Shown here in pieces: positions 1 to 7,661 of a DNA stretch of 64,000 nucleotides. How positions within the stretch are numbered: the stretch's first letter is position 1; every line of letters begins with the position of its first letter. The translations under genes were made by a program, and so were the position numbers. The notes beneath the pieces were generated by a model. It did no database searches and was not told where the DNA came from. It worked only from the letters and a program-made list of their open reading frames with translations. Source of the DNA: Bin87 sp965116565 (GTDB lineage: Bacteria; Chloroflexota; Dehalococcoidia; Lucifugimonadales; UBA3495); the NCBI GenBank assembly GCA_965116565.1, contig OZ220699.1, forward strand, positions 682,001-746,000, given 5' to 3'.

Positions 1-367
1 TGTCCAGCCGCGCTCCGACGTACACGTTGGGAACGTCAAGCGTGGAGAATATCTCGACGGCGTGGGCCCTTCCCGCCGCTGCCGGCAGGTCGTGGTTGCC
101 AACCAGCAGAAACGTGGGTATGCCGCCGGCGGACAGGCGACGCAGTCGGCGGGCGAATTCCCGCTGATGGGTCTGCGACGGGTCCCGACCTTTGTAGGCG
201 TCCCCCGCCAGCAGGACCAGGTCCACGGAGTTGGAAAGCGCGTATTCCACCAACTCGTCCAGGGCCTCCAGGAAGTCCGTGAGGCGGGTGGACAGACCGG
301 TGTTGGGGTCGGTGCGCCCGTAGTTTTCGACGCCGATGTGCAGGTCGGAGAAATGCAGTATCCGCAT
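1..367 (-). CDS. sbcD: SbcD-like exonuclease / metallophosphoesterase, 5' part only
   Basis: The reverse strand is open from an ATG at 367 to the window edge, so about 122 N-terminal residues are visible and the C-terminus lies outside. Calcineurin-type metal-binding blocks appear in family order: DLHIG near residue 8, GDAYKGRDP near residue 58, and GNHDLP near residue 90. The phrase KGRDPSQTHQREF after the second block is typical of SbcD/Mre11-type DNA repair nucleases rather than general phosphatases. In that family the protein works with the SbcC ATPase on DNA ends and hairpins; sbcC would be expected off the left edge but cannot be seen. The symbol is a family-level assignment. Confidence 0.85.
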   Translation of the reverse strand, partial: MRILHFSDLHIGVENYGRTDPNTGLSTRLTDFLEALDELVEYALSNSVDLVLLAGDAYKGRDPSQTHQREFARRLRRLSAGGIPTFLLVGNHDLPAAAGRAHAVEIFSTLDVPNVYVGARLD

Positions 368-484
368 GACAGGACTAACTATACACAGCCAATCGCCCCG
401 GCGCGAACCGCCTCGACCGCGCAGCCCAGATCTGCCGCCCCGGGTAAACAGGGGCTTTCGATTGCCGTAATCGATTCCGGTAGT

Positions 485-510
485 CCGCTCATCCTGAACC
501 TGTCGAAGGA
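485..510 (-). repeat. Dispersed TTCGACAGGTTCAGGATGA-type repeat, copy 1
   Basis: Read on the minus strand this 26-base segment matches 37872-37897 at all but three positions. The second copy lies inside a coding sequence and is translated there as SFDELRMS. Sequences of this kind are familiar as short interspersed repeats in many environmental bacterial genomes; that is general knowledge, not something shown here. Confidence 0.6.
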
Positions 511-699
511 CGAGCGGACGGTGGGTGAGAGCACATTCTTGCTGGAGTCAACGCCCTATGTTTGGATGGTCGAAAGAGCCTGCCAGGCAAACGTGACTAT
601 TCAGACTTGATGAGACCGCTCACCGATCAAGCGTCATTCCCGCGGAAGCGGGAATCCGGAAAGCCCGCCAGTAGACGTTCGTGAGTTCAGCCAGGATTT

Positions 700-740
700 C
701 CTGGATACCGGCTCCGTATCAAGTACCGGGTGACGTTCTT
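700..740 (-). repeat. Dispersed GTACTTGATACGG repeat, copy 1
   Basis: Reverse-complemented, this segment reads AAGAACGTCACC followed by a GTACTTGATACGG core and a CCGG tail. The same order recurs at 61775-61814, and the core recurs at 62211-62244. The core is partly palindromic (CCGTATCAAGTACCGG). All three copies are intergenic. Confidence 0.6.
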
Positions 741-836
741 GCGCCGGTATGACGGTGTTGTTTTGGAGCGGCCACCTCAAGTCTGAACAGTTACCGGGAA
801 ACGCGCTCCAATCCGAAACCAACGCAAGATACTGAA

Positions 837-872
837 CTGGACCTGCCGGGAGGAGGGATCCGACAGGTCCAG
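837..872 (-). terminator. Hairpin after the solute-binding protein gene, possible terminator
   Basis: Perfect 9-base arms CTGGACCTG and CAGGTCCAG (837-845 and 864-872) enclose an 18-base loop that can pair a little further (CGG with CCG). It lies about 40 bases beyond the stop codon of the gene at 910-2067. There is no T-run, so a rho-independent role is doubtful; mRNA 3'-end protection is equally possible. Confidence 0.35.
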
Positions 873-909
873 CGGCCCGGAATGGGCAGGGATAGCGCGC
901 TACCGGCCG

Positions 910-2067
910 CTACGGCAGCACGCCAACTTTTTGCAGCAGTTCCTGCGTGCCGGCCAGGTCCGCCAGGTCCGCCAGGTCCGCCAGCGTGATGTCAGGTTGG
1001 ACTATATCGGCCAGGGGAGTCAGCAGAACCGACGGCTGTACTCCCTCGACCATCGGATATTCGAACGTCTGCCCGGCGAAATACTGCTGCCCCACCGAAC
1101 TGAGCAGGAACCGGATGAACGCCTCGGCGTTCTCCGGGTTCTCGGCGGTCTCCAGTATGCTGGCGCCGGATACCAGGACGATTGAGCCCGGTCCGCCGGC
1201 GCGCAGGTGGGCGTTCCGCGCCGGAAAATCCTCACCCTCCTCGGCCAGGAAGCGGTACAGGTAGTAGTGATTCACCAGCCCCACGTCGATTTCGCCGGCC
1301 GCCGCCGCCGCCACCTGCGGCGTGTTCTTGGGGTAGGCCACCACGTCGTTGTCGATCATGGCCCGCAGCCACTCCTCCGTGCGTTCGTCGCCCCAGCCCG
1401 CGCGCAACGCCGTCACCATCGCTTGGAATGAGCCGTTCGTAGGTGCCCAGCCCACGCGTCCTTTCCACTCCGGCTCGGTGAATCCCCACAGATCGTCGGG
1501 CAGGTCTTCCTCCCTCAGTTCGTCGGTTCCGTACACCGCCACGCGCGCCCGACCGGTGATGCCAACCCACCTGCCCTCCGGGGAACGAGCCCAGGCCGGA
1601 GTGCGCTCCACGATATCGGTGGGCAGATTGGTCATCATCTCGGCAACTGCGGCCAGACCTCCCGGGTCCTGGGCGTAGAAAACGTCGGCCGGAGAGTTGG
1701 AGCCTTCTTCAAGCAGCGTCGCCGCCAGCGCTGCGGTGCCGCCGTACTTCACCTGCACGTCGATACCCGTCGTCCCCTTGAACTGCTGGATGATGGGATC
1801 GACCAAGGTCTCGCTCCGCCCGGAGTAGATGACGAGCTTGCCCGGATCCCCGTCCCCGGCCGACTCGGTGGCCACGCGTGTCACCTCCACCGGGACTTCT
1901 CGCGTCACTTCGACCTGGACTTCCCGTGTAACCTCCACGGTATTCGGCGAGGTCTGGGCGGCGGGCGCGCTGCCGCCGCACGCGATTGCCGTCAGCGCCA
2001 GCAGCGCCACTGCTACTGTCAGGGCGCGGATTCCGGCGGACTGGACGAAATTCAACTGCTTGCTCAT
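910..2067 (-). CDS. Extracellular solute-binding lipoprotein, iron(III)/FbpA-like ABC transporter component
   Basis: This 385-residue protein begins with a signal peptide ending in a lipobox (ALTAIAC, Cys near residue 30), so it should be lipid-anchored. A linker of repeated VTREV/VEVTR units follows, then a type 2 periplasmic-binding fold resembling FutA/FbpA iron-binding proteins (LVIYSGRSETLVDP near the fold start; DVFYAQDPGG; VGLVNHYYLYRF). ATG at 2067 is preferred over a TTG two codons upstream because a GAGG lies about 10 bases before it. No permease or ATPase gene adjoins it, so it is an orphan in this window. The C-terminus carries a DLADLADLADLA repeat from a 9-bp tandem duplication. 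The ligand is inferred only. Confidence 0.8.
   Translation of the reverse strand: MSKQLNFVQSAGIRALTVAVALLALTAIACGGSAPAAQTSPNTVEVTREVQVEVTREVPVEVTRVATESAGDGDPGKLVIYSGRSETLVDPIIQQFKGTTGIDVQVKYGGTAALAATLLEEGSNSPADVFYAQDPGGLAAVAEMMTNLPTDIVERTPAWARSPEGRWVGITGRARVAVYGTDELREEDLPDDLWGFTEPEWKGRVGWAPTNGSFQAMVTALRAGWGDERTEEWLRAMIDNDVVAYPKNTPQVAAAAAGEIDVGLVNHYYLYRFLAEEGEDFPARNAHLRAGGPGSIVLVSGASILETAENPENAEAFIRFLLSSVGQQYFAGQTFEYPMVEGVQPSVLLTPLADIVQPDITLADLADLADLAGTQELLQKVGVLP
950..985. repeat. 9-bp tandem repeat inside the solute-binding protein gene
   Basis: The unit GCCAGGTCC is repeated about four times with the last copy imperfect. It encodes successive Asp-Leu-Ala triplets near the C-terminus of the lipoprotein. 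Because the unit is a multiple of three, copy number can change without breaking the frame. Confidence 0.75.
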
Positions 2068-2136
2068 GGTCAATTTGCCTCGGCGTATGGATTCTATGCC
2101 CCGTCGGTTTGAAAGCCCTGGACGCGGTTACGGCAC

Positions 2137-2162
2137 ATTGTATCCTAGATTCGGTACGTCAA
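2137..2162 (-). promoter_or_regulatory. Possible promoter of the solute-binding lipoprotein gene
   Basis: On the minus strand TTGACG (2162-2157) and TACAAT (2142-2137) are good matches to the sigma-70 -35 and -10 boxes, but the spacer is only 14 bases, shorter than the usual 16-18. The -10 box lies about 70 bases before the ATG. Confidence 0.3.
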
Positions 2163-2173
2163 CTTTGCTAACT

Positions 2174-2211
2174 ACGTCTAAAGACGTGCCTTATATTAGT
2201 CTATACTAATA
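2174..2211. promoter_or_regulatory. Two adjacent palindromes, candidate operator
   Basis: ACGTCT-AA-AGACGT (2174-2187) is a perfect palindrome with 6-base arms. It is followed at once by TATTAGT-CTAT-ACTAATA (2194-2211), with 7-base arms. Both sit in an AT-rich island between two divergently oriented genes, just upstream of a possible promoter for an iron-type binding protein. That position suits a metal-responsive repressor site of the Fur or DtxR kind, but no consensus was checked. Confidence 0.4.
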
Positions 2212-2481
2212 AAAAAGGCTGTGATTACATTACGAAGTGTTATGTGGTACGAGACTTGGGATGTCGCCCAATTTACAATCACGGTACTTGGATACTGACC
2301 AGCATCGCTCCGCAGCGCCGGCATGCCCCTCGGTCGCGCCTTGTTGGGGCCCGAATCGGATGGGCATCTCAGTCGCCCACGGTCGGCAAGGGGCCGCTAT
2401 AAAAACGGCCACAACCCTGATAGACTAGATTGTCGACGCCATTCCCGCCGCAATTTTCACGCCGGAGCAGATAAGGCCACC

Positions 2482-3183
2482 ATGACTACGCCTCGAGACC
2501 TGTATGACCTTCAGGTAATCGACCACCGGATTGACGGCATCGAGACCGAACGGCAGCGGGTGGAACAGCGCTTGACTGCCGGCGTAAATCGGCCTGACCT
2601 CACCGACGAGGCTGACCGGCACTCGGCCCGGGCCCTCGCCATCGCCGACAACGTGCAGACCCGCCGGGACGAGACGGAACGATTGCAGGAGCGACTCACT
2701 GGACTGGAGTCACGCCTTTACAACTCAAACACTTCCCGCCGCGACCTCTCCACGATCCAGCGGGAGGTAGACTCGACCCGGTATCAGATCGGCCAGTTGG
2801 ACGACATGATCCTCGAACAGGAAGAGGAGCAACGCACCCACCAGGAGGCCGCCGAGTCCGCACGCACTGAAATGCAGGACGCTGAAACCCAGTGGCAGGA
2901 AACCGCTACCAAACTCAACACCCGGCTTACCGAACTGGCCTCCGAGCGTGAGGAGGTGGAGTCCCAGCGACAATCATTGGCCGCCAGCCTGCCGTCCGAT
3001 GACCTACAGCGTTACGAAAGGTTGCGCAGGAACAAGGGGGGCACCGCGATTGCGCTGGTCGATAACGGGAGAGTGTGTGTGTCGTGCCGTATGACGTTGA
3101 CCACCAACGTGATGCGGCAGCTCAGGAATAAATCGAGACAGGTGCCGTGCAGCGCGTGCGGACGAATTCTGTACCAACCCTGA
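2482..3183 (+). CDS. Coiled-coil protein with C4 zinc ribbon (COG1579-like)
   Basis: The 233-residue product has a long, highly charged helical region (about residues 8-175, rich in Glu, Arg and Gln) and a C-terminal zinc ribbon with Cys199, Cys202, Cys223 and Cys226 (CVSC and CSAC). This is the architecture of the family often annotated as zinc-ribbon, possibly nucleic-acid-binding proteins, whose role is poorly defined. ATG at 2482 is chosen because the sequence MTTPRDLYDLQVIDHRID matches the usual start of the family; longer in-frame extensions look non-coding. The universal stress protein gene follows on the same strand after about 80 bases. Confidence 0.8.
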   Translation: MTTPRDLYDLQVIDHRIDGIETERQRVEQRLTAGVNRPDLTDEADRHSARALAIADNVQTRRDETERLQERLTGLESRLYNSNTSRRDLSTIQREVDSTRYQIGQLDDMILEQEEEQRTHQEAAESARTEMQDAETQWQETATKLNTRLTELASEREEVESQRQSLAASLPSDDLQRYERLRRNKGGTAIALVDNGRVCVSCRMTLTTNVMRQLRNKSRQVPCSACGRILYQP

Positions 3184-3262
3184 ACGCCGACGTGAGTTTG
3201 GTGGAAGACAGCCCGAATGCCGGACGTTTGCCCGCCCATAGTTCTTGGAGAATGCGATAACC

Positions 3263-4198
3263 ATGTATTCAAAAGTGATCGTGCCGCTGGACGGCTCGGA
3301 CCTTTCTGAACAATCGTTGCCCTACGCCGAGCTGGTTTCCAAATCGCTGGGCGTGCCCGTCGAGCTGGTTCAGGCCTACGACATCCTGCCGCCAAGCCTG
3401 CTGGGCTCCCGGAACCGGCAGGGAGTCGTCAGCACCCTGGAGGAGGGATCTCGCGCCAGGGCGTTGGTCTCCATGGAAACTCAGAGGCGACGTCTGGAAG
3501 GGAATGGCCACGACGTGAGCGTGCTGGCCCAGCGCGGCCCGGCCGCCGATGTCATCGTCGCCATCGCCGGCGCGGAGCCCACCGCCCTGGTGGTCATGTC
3601 CACCCACGGCCGGGGCGGAATCTCCCGTTGGGTGATGGGCAGCGTCACCGACAAGGTGCTCCACACCATTCCCAATCCGATGCTGATCGTGCGGGCCAAT
3701 GTGCTCGGGCCGGCGTCTCCCGAAACCTCCGTGAAGTCAGTCGTGGTGCCGCTGGACGGTTCCGCTCTGTCCGAGCTGGCGATTCCTCACGCGATCAGCC
3801 TGGCTGGTGCCCTGTCCGCCGGCATCACCGTGCTGCGTATCACGCCGTCCGAGGATCATTACCGGCACCAGATCAGTATGGTTACTCCGGAGATGGGCGT
3901 CGTTCCGGATTTCGATATGGCCGAACCCGACGAACTGGCGGCCGAGGACGCGGAAGAAACCACCGCCTACTTGGAGGACGTAAGAAACCGAATGCGCATC
4001 GACCATGCGCATGGGGTGTCAACCGAGCATCAGGTCAACGACAATATTGCGCAGACCATTATCGAGCGGGCCGGCGTTCAGTCGTCGCTGGTGGTGATGA
4101 CCACCCACGGCCGCAGTGGCGTGGGACGGATGGTGCTGGGCAGCGTGACCGACCGGGTGATACGCCACTCCAATTTGCCGGTGCTGGTGATTCGCTAG
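3263..4198 (+). CDS. Universal stress protein with two tandem UspA domains
   Basis: Two UspA-type domains follow one another in 311 residues. Each starts with a KVIVPLDGS or SVVVPLDGS strand-loop and ends with the nucleotide-binding stretch VMSTHGRGGISRWVMGSV or VMTTHGRSGVGRMVLGSV. The GxxGxxxxGS(V/T) pattern indicates ATP-binding members of the family. ATG at 3263 is preferred; GGAGAA lies about 10 bases upstream, although a TTG start at 3245 is possible. The protein is cytoplasmic and in the family is linked to stress and energy-limitation responses; its specific role here cannot be read from the sequence. Confidence 0.9.
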   Translation: MYSKVIVPLDGSDLSEQSLPYAELVSKSLGVPVELVQAYDILPPSLLGSRNRQGVVSTLEEGSRARALVSMETQRRRLEGNGHDVSVLAQRGPAADVIVAIAGAEPTALVVMSTHGRGGISRWVMGSVTDKVLHTIPNPMLIVRANVLGPASPETSVKSVVVPLDGSALSELAIPHAISLAGALSAGITVLRITPSEDHYRHQISMVTPEMGVVPDFDMAEPDELAAEDAEETTAYLEDVRNRMRIDHAHGVSTEHQVNDNIAQTIIERAGVQSSLVVMTTHGRSGVGRMVLGSVTDRVIRHSNLPVLVIR

Positions 4199-4204
4199 CG
4201 GCGG

Positions 4205-5869
4205 TCACACCCGGTAGAAACTGCCGCCGCCGGCCCATCGCGCCCTGAGCGCGCGGTCGCCCACGATCGGGTCGAACCGGATCCACTCGGCCGTGGGTTC
4301 TCCGGGCGGTCCAACCAAAAAGCGTGGCGACGGGCCGGAATCGGCCGGGTGCGGCGTGAGTGGCTCCTCGGCGCCATGTGGCCAGGCGAGGTACAACTTG
4401 CCCCGCCGCGCAACGACGCGGAAATTCGACACGTACGGCGCATGACTCCGGTAGTGGCCCGGGAACGTGCTCCACTCCTGCGGGCAGGGATCCTCGCAGA
4501 CCGGCGCGGCGCTGCTCTCGCGTACGTAAACATTCGACCCGTGGTGGACTTCTATGACCCGGGAGTCGACGCCTTCCTCCGACCTGCGGAACCGGAGAGG
4601 GAACGGGTCGAAATCATCGTGCGGCGCGCAGAATGTGTTCCCGGCCACGTGCTCCAGGGGAACATCGGCCACGCCCGGCCGACGCGCCAGCAGGCTATCG
4701 TGCTCGGCCACGATGGATAACGGGCTCCCGGTCCGTTCCTCGGTGTAGTTGCCGGCGTACGCGCCGGCATTGTCTATCCGCGCAGGGTCCGGCACGGGAG
4801 GGGGTTCCGGCAGAGGGAGGCCGCCCTCGGTGGCGGCGGCGGCCTGGAGCGCGTAACGCGCCACCGGGTAGGTGTTTCCGTCCGAACCGTTGCACATGAT
4901 GACCACGCCTAGGCCGTCGTCCTGGTCGGTGACCAAGACCGAACGGAACCCAACCGTGCTGCCGCCGTGCCCGATGAAGTGGCGCCCATCGACCCGCTGG
5001 GAAATGATCCCCAGACAATAGTTGTAATCGGGCGGGAAATTGCCGCCGCGCGCCATCGAAATCGCGGGCGTGGTGAGGGTTTGGTACGTGGCCGGCGAAA
5101 CCAGGGCCCTGACGCCGCTCCGGCCGCCGTTCAACCACAGGCGGGCGTAGCGTGCCATGTCCTCCGCCGTCGAAATCGGGCTGCCGTCGCCAACTGCGTA
5201 TTCCATCCAGGTGGCGGGAATCAGAGTGTCGTTGCGGCGGTGCGGGCGGTCGTCGTGGAGCGGCACGTAGCCGGTCGCCATGGCGTTGCGGGTCGCGTGG
5301 GTGATCACGGCGTTGGTCGCCGTCATGCCCAGGGGTTCCAGCACCCGCTCGCGTATCACGGCGCCATAGTCGCGACCGGTGACGTCCTCCAGCATCCAGC
5401 CGAGCAGCTTGTACCCGGTGTTGGAGTAGTGGTAGCGGGTCCCCGGTTCCCAGGCCGCCTCGGTTTCACGCAGCGCGAAACCCTCGTAACGGGCGGCAGG
5501 CGTGAAATCGGAGCCGGACGGCAACCCTGCGGTGTGGTTCAGCACGTGGCGCAGCGTGATGGTCCCGAACCGCGACGGCATGGCGAACCACGGCAGATGC
5601 GAACTGAACGGCGCGTCCAGGTCCAGCCGGCCCGATTCGACCAACTGCAGCACGGCCAGCGCGGTCATGGACTTTCCAATGCTGCCGATCTGGAACGTGG
5701 TATCCGCCAACACCGGTCGGCGGGACGCCAGGTCGGCGTAACCCAACCCGGCGGTGTAAAGGGTCCGTCTCCGGTCGGTAATACAGATGGCGAGGCCGGC
5801 CGAAGGTACGGCCGCGAGCCAGCGGCGAAGGTAATCGGTCAGTGGAGTGAACTGGGAGGTGTTAGCCAT
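4205..5869 (-). CDS. Serine hydrolase, class C beta-lactamase / penicillin-binding-protein-like
   Basis: The 554-residue protein carries the active-site motifs of the beta-lactamase-related (AmpC/DD-peptidase/esterase) family: Ser63-x-x-Lys66 (SIGK), the Tyr-x-Asn element YSN at 148-150, and HGG at 301-303 in place of KTG. Residues after about 380 form a C-terminal beta-rich extension seen in many family members. HGG instead of KTG and the lack of a signal peptide fit a cytoplasmic esterase or peptidase better than a true beta-lactamase. It converges with the universal stress gene, leaving only 6 bases between the stops. No Shine-Dalgarno sequence is evident before ATG 5869. Confidence 0.85.
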   Translation of the reverse strand: MANTSQFTPLTDYLRRWLAAVPSAGLAICITDRRRTLYTAGLGYADLASRRPVLADTTFQIGSIGKSMTALAVLQLVESGRLDLDAPFSSHLPWFAMPSRFGTITLRHVLNHTAGLPSGSDFTPAARYEGFALRETEAAWEPGTRYHYSNTGYKLLGWMLEDVTGRDYGAVIRERVLEPLGMTATNAVITHATRNAMATGYVPLHDDRPHRRNDTLIPATWMEYAVGDGSPISTAEDMARYARLWLNGGRSGVRALVSPATYQTLTTPAISMARGGNFPPDYNYCLGIISQRVDGRHFIGHGGSTVGFRSVLVTDQDDGLGVVIMCNGSDGNTYPVARYALQAAAATEGGLPLPEPPPVPDPARIDNAGAYAGNYTEERTGSPLSIVAEHDSLLARRPGVADVPLEHVAGNTFCAPHDDFDPFPLRFRRSEEGVDSRVIEVHHGSNVYVRESSAAPVCEDPCPQEWSTFPGHYRSHAPYVSNFRVVARRGKLYLAWPHGAEEPLTPHPADSGPSPRFLVGPPGEPTAEWIRFDPIVGDRALRARWAGGGSFYRV

Positions 5870-5950
5870 CGTGTGCCTGCGGGTGGGGTTTCGGCGCCGG
5901 TGCTCCGACTCCCAGGCAGGAGACGGTGGTCGCTCAGGAACGTTGGTGCC

Positions 5951-6625
5951 CTATCGGTAAAACAGGTGGCGCAGCAGGAACGAGAGCACGTGTCCCAGTC
6001 CCCGGTTTGGTGCAAACCGCGCGGTGATGTAAACGTGTCCGTTTGATCCTCCATCAATTCCGGCGCCGCCTTGCCCCCTCAGGCGGAGCCTGCTGCCGTC
6101 CACCACCCCGGCGGGAATGGTCGCGTTCAGTCGCAGAAGCCTGCCGAGCCGCTGCTCTCCGCCGCAGCGCCAGCACCGGCCGGCTATGGCGATCTCCTCG
6201 GGTTCCAGGCCCGTGCCGCGACAGCGGGGACAGGTCTCCATGCGCTCAACGAGAAACGATTTGCGCACCCCCCGCGTCGCCTCCCGGGAGTTGACCAGGA
6301 TGCAGACCTCCAGGTCCTCACCCTTCCGGGGCACGGACTCTCGGGGACGAGCAGCCCCGCGTCGCGGACCGCCGGTTCGGGTGGTACGGCGCGAACCGGC
6401 CGGGGCGGCGCTGCTGACGGTACCGTGAATGTCATACTGACGCCGACGGTCCGGATCGGACAGCGTGGCGTAGGCGTCGTTGATCTGCTGCATCCGCGCT
6501 TCCGCCTCCTCCCCTGAGTTCAGGTCGGGGTGGTACAGCCGGGCCAAACGTCGGTACGCCGCGCGGATTTCGCCCGGACTCGCGGTGCGTGGTACGCCCA
6601 GGATGCTGTAGCAGTCCTGATTCAT
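5951..6625 (-). CDS. Short DnaJ-like co-chaperone with a reduced zinc-finger region
   Basis: A J domain occupies residues 1-65 with the HPD tripeptide at 32-34 (YHPDLNSG) that stimulates Hsp70 ATPase. A basic, Arg-rich linker follows. Residues of about 130-155 contain CPRCRGTG and CWRCGGEQ, i.e. two CxxC pairs that could form one zinc site, whereas classical DnaJ has four CxxCxGxG repeats and two zinc sites. A short C-terminal substrate-domain-like piece (LNATIPAGVVDGSRLRLRGQG) ends the protein at 224 residues, far shorter than DnaJ (about 370). ATG 6625 is set by the J-domain start. No dnaK or grpE is nearby. Confidence 0.8.
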   Translation of the reverse strand: MNQDCYSILGVPRTASPGEIRAAYRRLARLYHPDLNSGEEAEARMQQINDAYATLSDPDRRRQYDIHGTVSSAAPAGSRRTTRTGGPRRGAARPRESVPRKGEDLEVCILVNSREATRGVRKSFLVERMETCPRCRGTGLEPEEIAIAGRCWRCGGEQRLGRLLRLNATIPAGVVDGSRLRLRGQGGAGIDGGSNGHVYITARFAPNRGLGHVLSFLLRHLFYR

Positions 6626-6672
6626 TTGTGCATAGATCGGCGGAATGTGTGTTGTGGCGCGGCTGCGGCGCG

Positions 6673-6702
6673 TTGCTAACCGGCAGGCACGCGTGATATG
6701 CT
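6673..6702 (+). promoter_or_regulatory. Probable promoter of the tRNA-Pro gene
   Basis: TTGCTA (6673-6678) and TATGCT (6697-6702) are separated by 18 bases. Transcription would start about 6710, a few bases before the mature tRNA 5' end at 6716, which is a common arrangement. Each box has four of six consensus bases. Confidence 0.45.
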
Positions 6703-6715
6703 GGTGTTGTTGGGG

Positions 6716-6792
6716 CGGGGCGTAGCGCAGCCCGGTAGCGCACCTGCATGGGGTGCAGGGGGTCGCCAGTTCGAATCTGGCCGCCCCGACCA
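6716..6792 (+). tRNA. tRNA-Pro (anticodon GGG)
   Basis: A full cloverleaf can be drawn: 7-bp acceptor CGGGGCG/CGCCCCG, D arm GCGC-AGCCCGGTA-GCGC, anticodon arm CCTGC-ATGGGGT-GCAGG, 5-base variable loop GGGTC, and T arm GCCAG-TTCGAAT-CTGGC. A discriminator A and an encoded CCA (6790-6792) follow. The loop places U33 before anticodon GGG, and G37 follows it, as in proline tRNAs. It is a single isolated tRNA gene, divergent from the dnaJ-like gene. Confidence 0.97.
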
Positions 6793-6814
6793 TTTTCAAA
6801 CGGATACAGGCGCA

Positions 6815-6846
6815 AAAACGGAGCACCCGTTCGGGTGCTCCTTCTC
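6815..6846 (-). terminator. Hairpin terminator, strongest on the minus strand
   Basis: A perfect 9-bp stem GGAGCACCC/GGGTGCTCC with GTTC loop lies at 6820-6841. Read leftward it is followed by GTTTTTG, a proper T-run, so it should terminate the SDR gene whose stop codon is at 6848-6850. Read rightward the tail is TTCTC, so it may also weakly terminate the tRNA transcript. Confidence 0.75.
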
Positions 6847-6847
6847 G

Positions 6848-7612
6848 TCACATCGCGGTGCGGCCTCCGTCAACGACGACCTCGCTGCCGGTCACGAACG
6901 ACGCCTCGTCCGATGCCAGGTAAACGACGGCGTAGGCGATATCCTCAGGGCGGCCGATGCGTCCCAGCGGCACACGCCGGCGCTGTTCCTCATCGCTGAG
7001 GCCGCTGCCCCTGCTGGCCCGCGACTCTTGCAGCATCGGCGTGTCAATCGGCCCGGGATGCACCGAGTTGCAGCGTATCCCCTCGCTGGCGTGCTGGATG
7101 GCCGTGGACTTGGTGAAAAGGCGCACCGCGCCTTTGGTGCTGCTGTAACCCGCCAGGTTGTAGTCGTTTCCGACCAGTCCCGCAGTGGACGAGATGTTCA
7201 CGATGCTGCCGCCGCCGGCTTCGCGGAGCGCGGGCAGCGCGGCTTTGGTCCCGAGGAACACGCCCTTGGCGTTCACGTCGAAGAGGCGGTCCCACTCCGC
7301 TACGGTCATCTCCTCGATGCTGCGCCCCATCACGATGCCGGCGTTGTTGACCAGCACGTCGAGCTTGCCGTATCCGGACACCGCGGCATTCACGGCGTTC
7401 GTCCAGTCGTCCTCGCTGGTGACGTCAAGGTGGATGTAGGTGGCCTGACCGCCCAATTCGCGGATCTCAGCCTCGACCCTGCGTCCCTCGTCGTCGAGGA
7501 TGTCGCCGAAGACTACACACGCCCCCTCCGAAGCGAACATCCGCGCCTCCACGGCGCCCTGTCCCCGCGCGCCTCCGCTGATCAGTGCAACCTTGCCGTC
7601 CAGCCTGCCCAT
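6848..7612 (-). CDS. Short-chain dehydrogenase/reductase (SDR), FabG-like
   Basis: This 254-residue classical SDR has the cofactor-binding glycine motif SGGARGQG (12-19), Asp at the end of beta-2 (GDILDDEG, favouring NAD), NNAG (89-92), the catalytic Ser at about 142 and YxxxK at Tyr156-Lys160, and the PGPIDTPM region after it. It resembles bacterial hydroxysteroid or 3-oxoacyl reductases, but the substrate cannot be told. A strong AAGGAGA precedes ATG 7612. It stands in a leftward run with a Uma2 gene and a flavin monooxygenase but is spaced as a single gene with its own terminator. Confidence 0.9.
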   Translation of the reverse strand: MGRLDGKVALISGGARGQGAVEARMFASEGACVVFGDILDDEGRRVEAEIRELGGQATYIHLDVTSEDDWTNAVNAAVSGYGKLDVLVNNAGIVMGRSIEEMTVAEWDRLFDVNAKGVFLGTKAALPALREAGGGSIVNISSTAGLVGNDYNLAGYSSTKGAVRLFTKSTAIQHASEGIRCNSVHPGPIDTPMLQESRASRGSGLSDEEQRRRVPLGRIGRPEDIAYAVVYLASDEASFVTGSEVVVDGGRTAM

Positions 7613-7661
7613 GTGTCTCTCCTTGGTGGTGTGCGATTTTGCGAGCCCGCGTGTCGTTTCT

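Larger units (their letters stand above)
368..909. other. Intergenic region with dispersed repeats, no convincing gene
   Basis: Between the divergent sbcD start and the end of the solute-binding protein gene there are 540 bases in which I see no credible gene. Short reading frames here are made of repeat sequence. The region holds a TCGAAGGA-type interspersed repeat (485-510), a CATTCCCGCGGAAGCGGGAAT palindrome-like repeat (632-659), a GTATCAAGTAC-type repeat (700-740) related to copies near 61.8 and 62.2 kb, and a hairpin (837-872). Confidence 0.6.
2074..2481. other. Divergent intergenic region
   Basis: These 408 bases separate the leftward lipoprotein gene from the rightward coiled-coil gene. 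An AT-rich stretch at 2130-2235 holds a promoter-like pair and two palindromes. The right half (2240-2480) has no clear signal except GGCCGCTATAAAAACGGCC near 2390-2410, where AT-rich sequence is flanked by a GGCCG/CGGCC inverted pair. Reading frames extending across it lack family-like sequence. Confidence 0.5.

Noticed and set aside
634..822. Short minus-strand frame of 62 codons
   Set aside because: It consists of translated dispersed repeats and lacks a ribosome-binding site.
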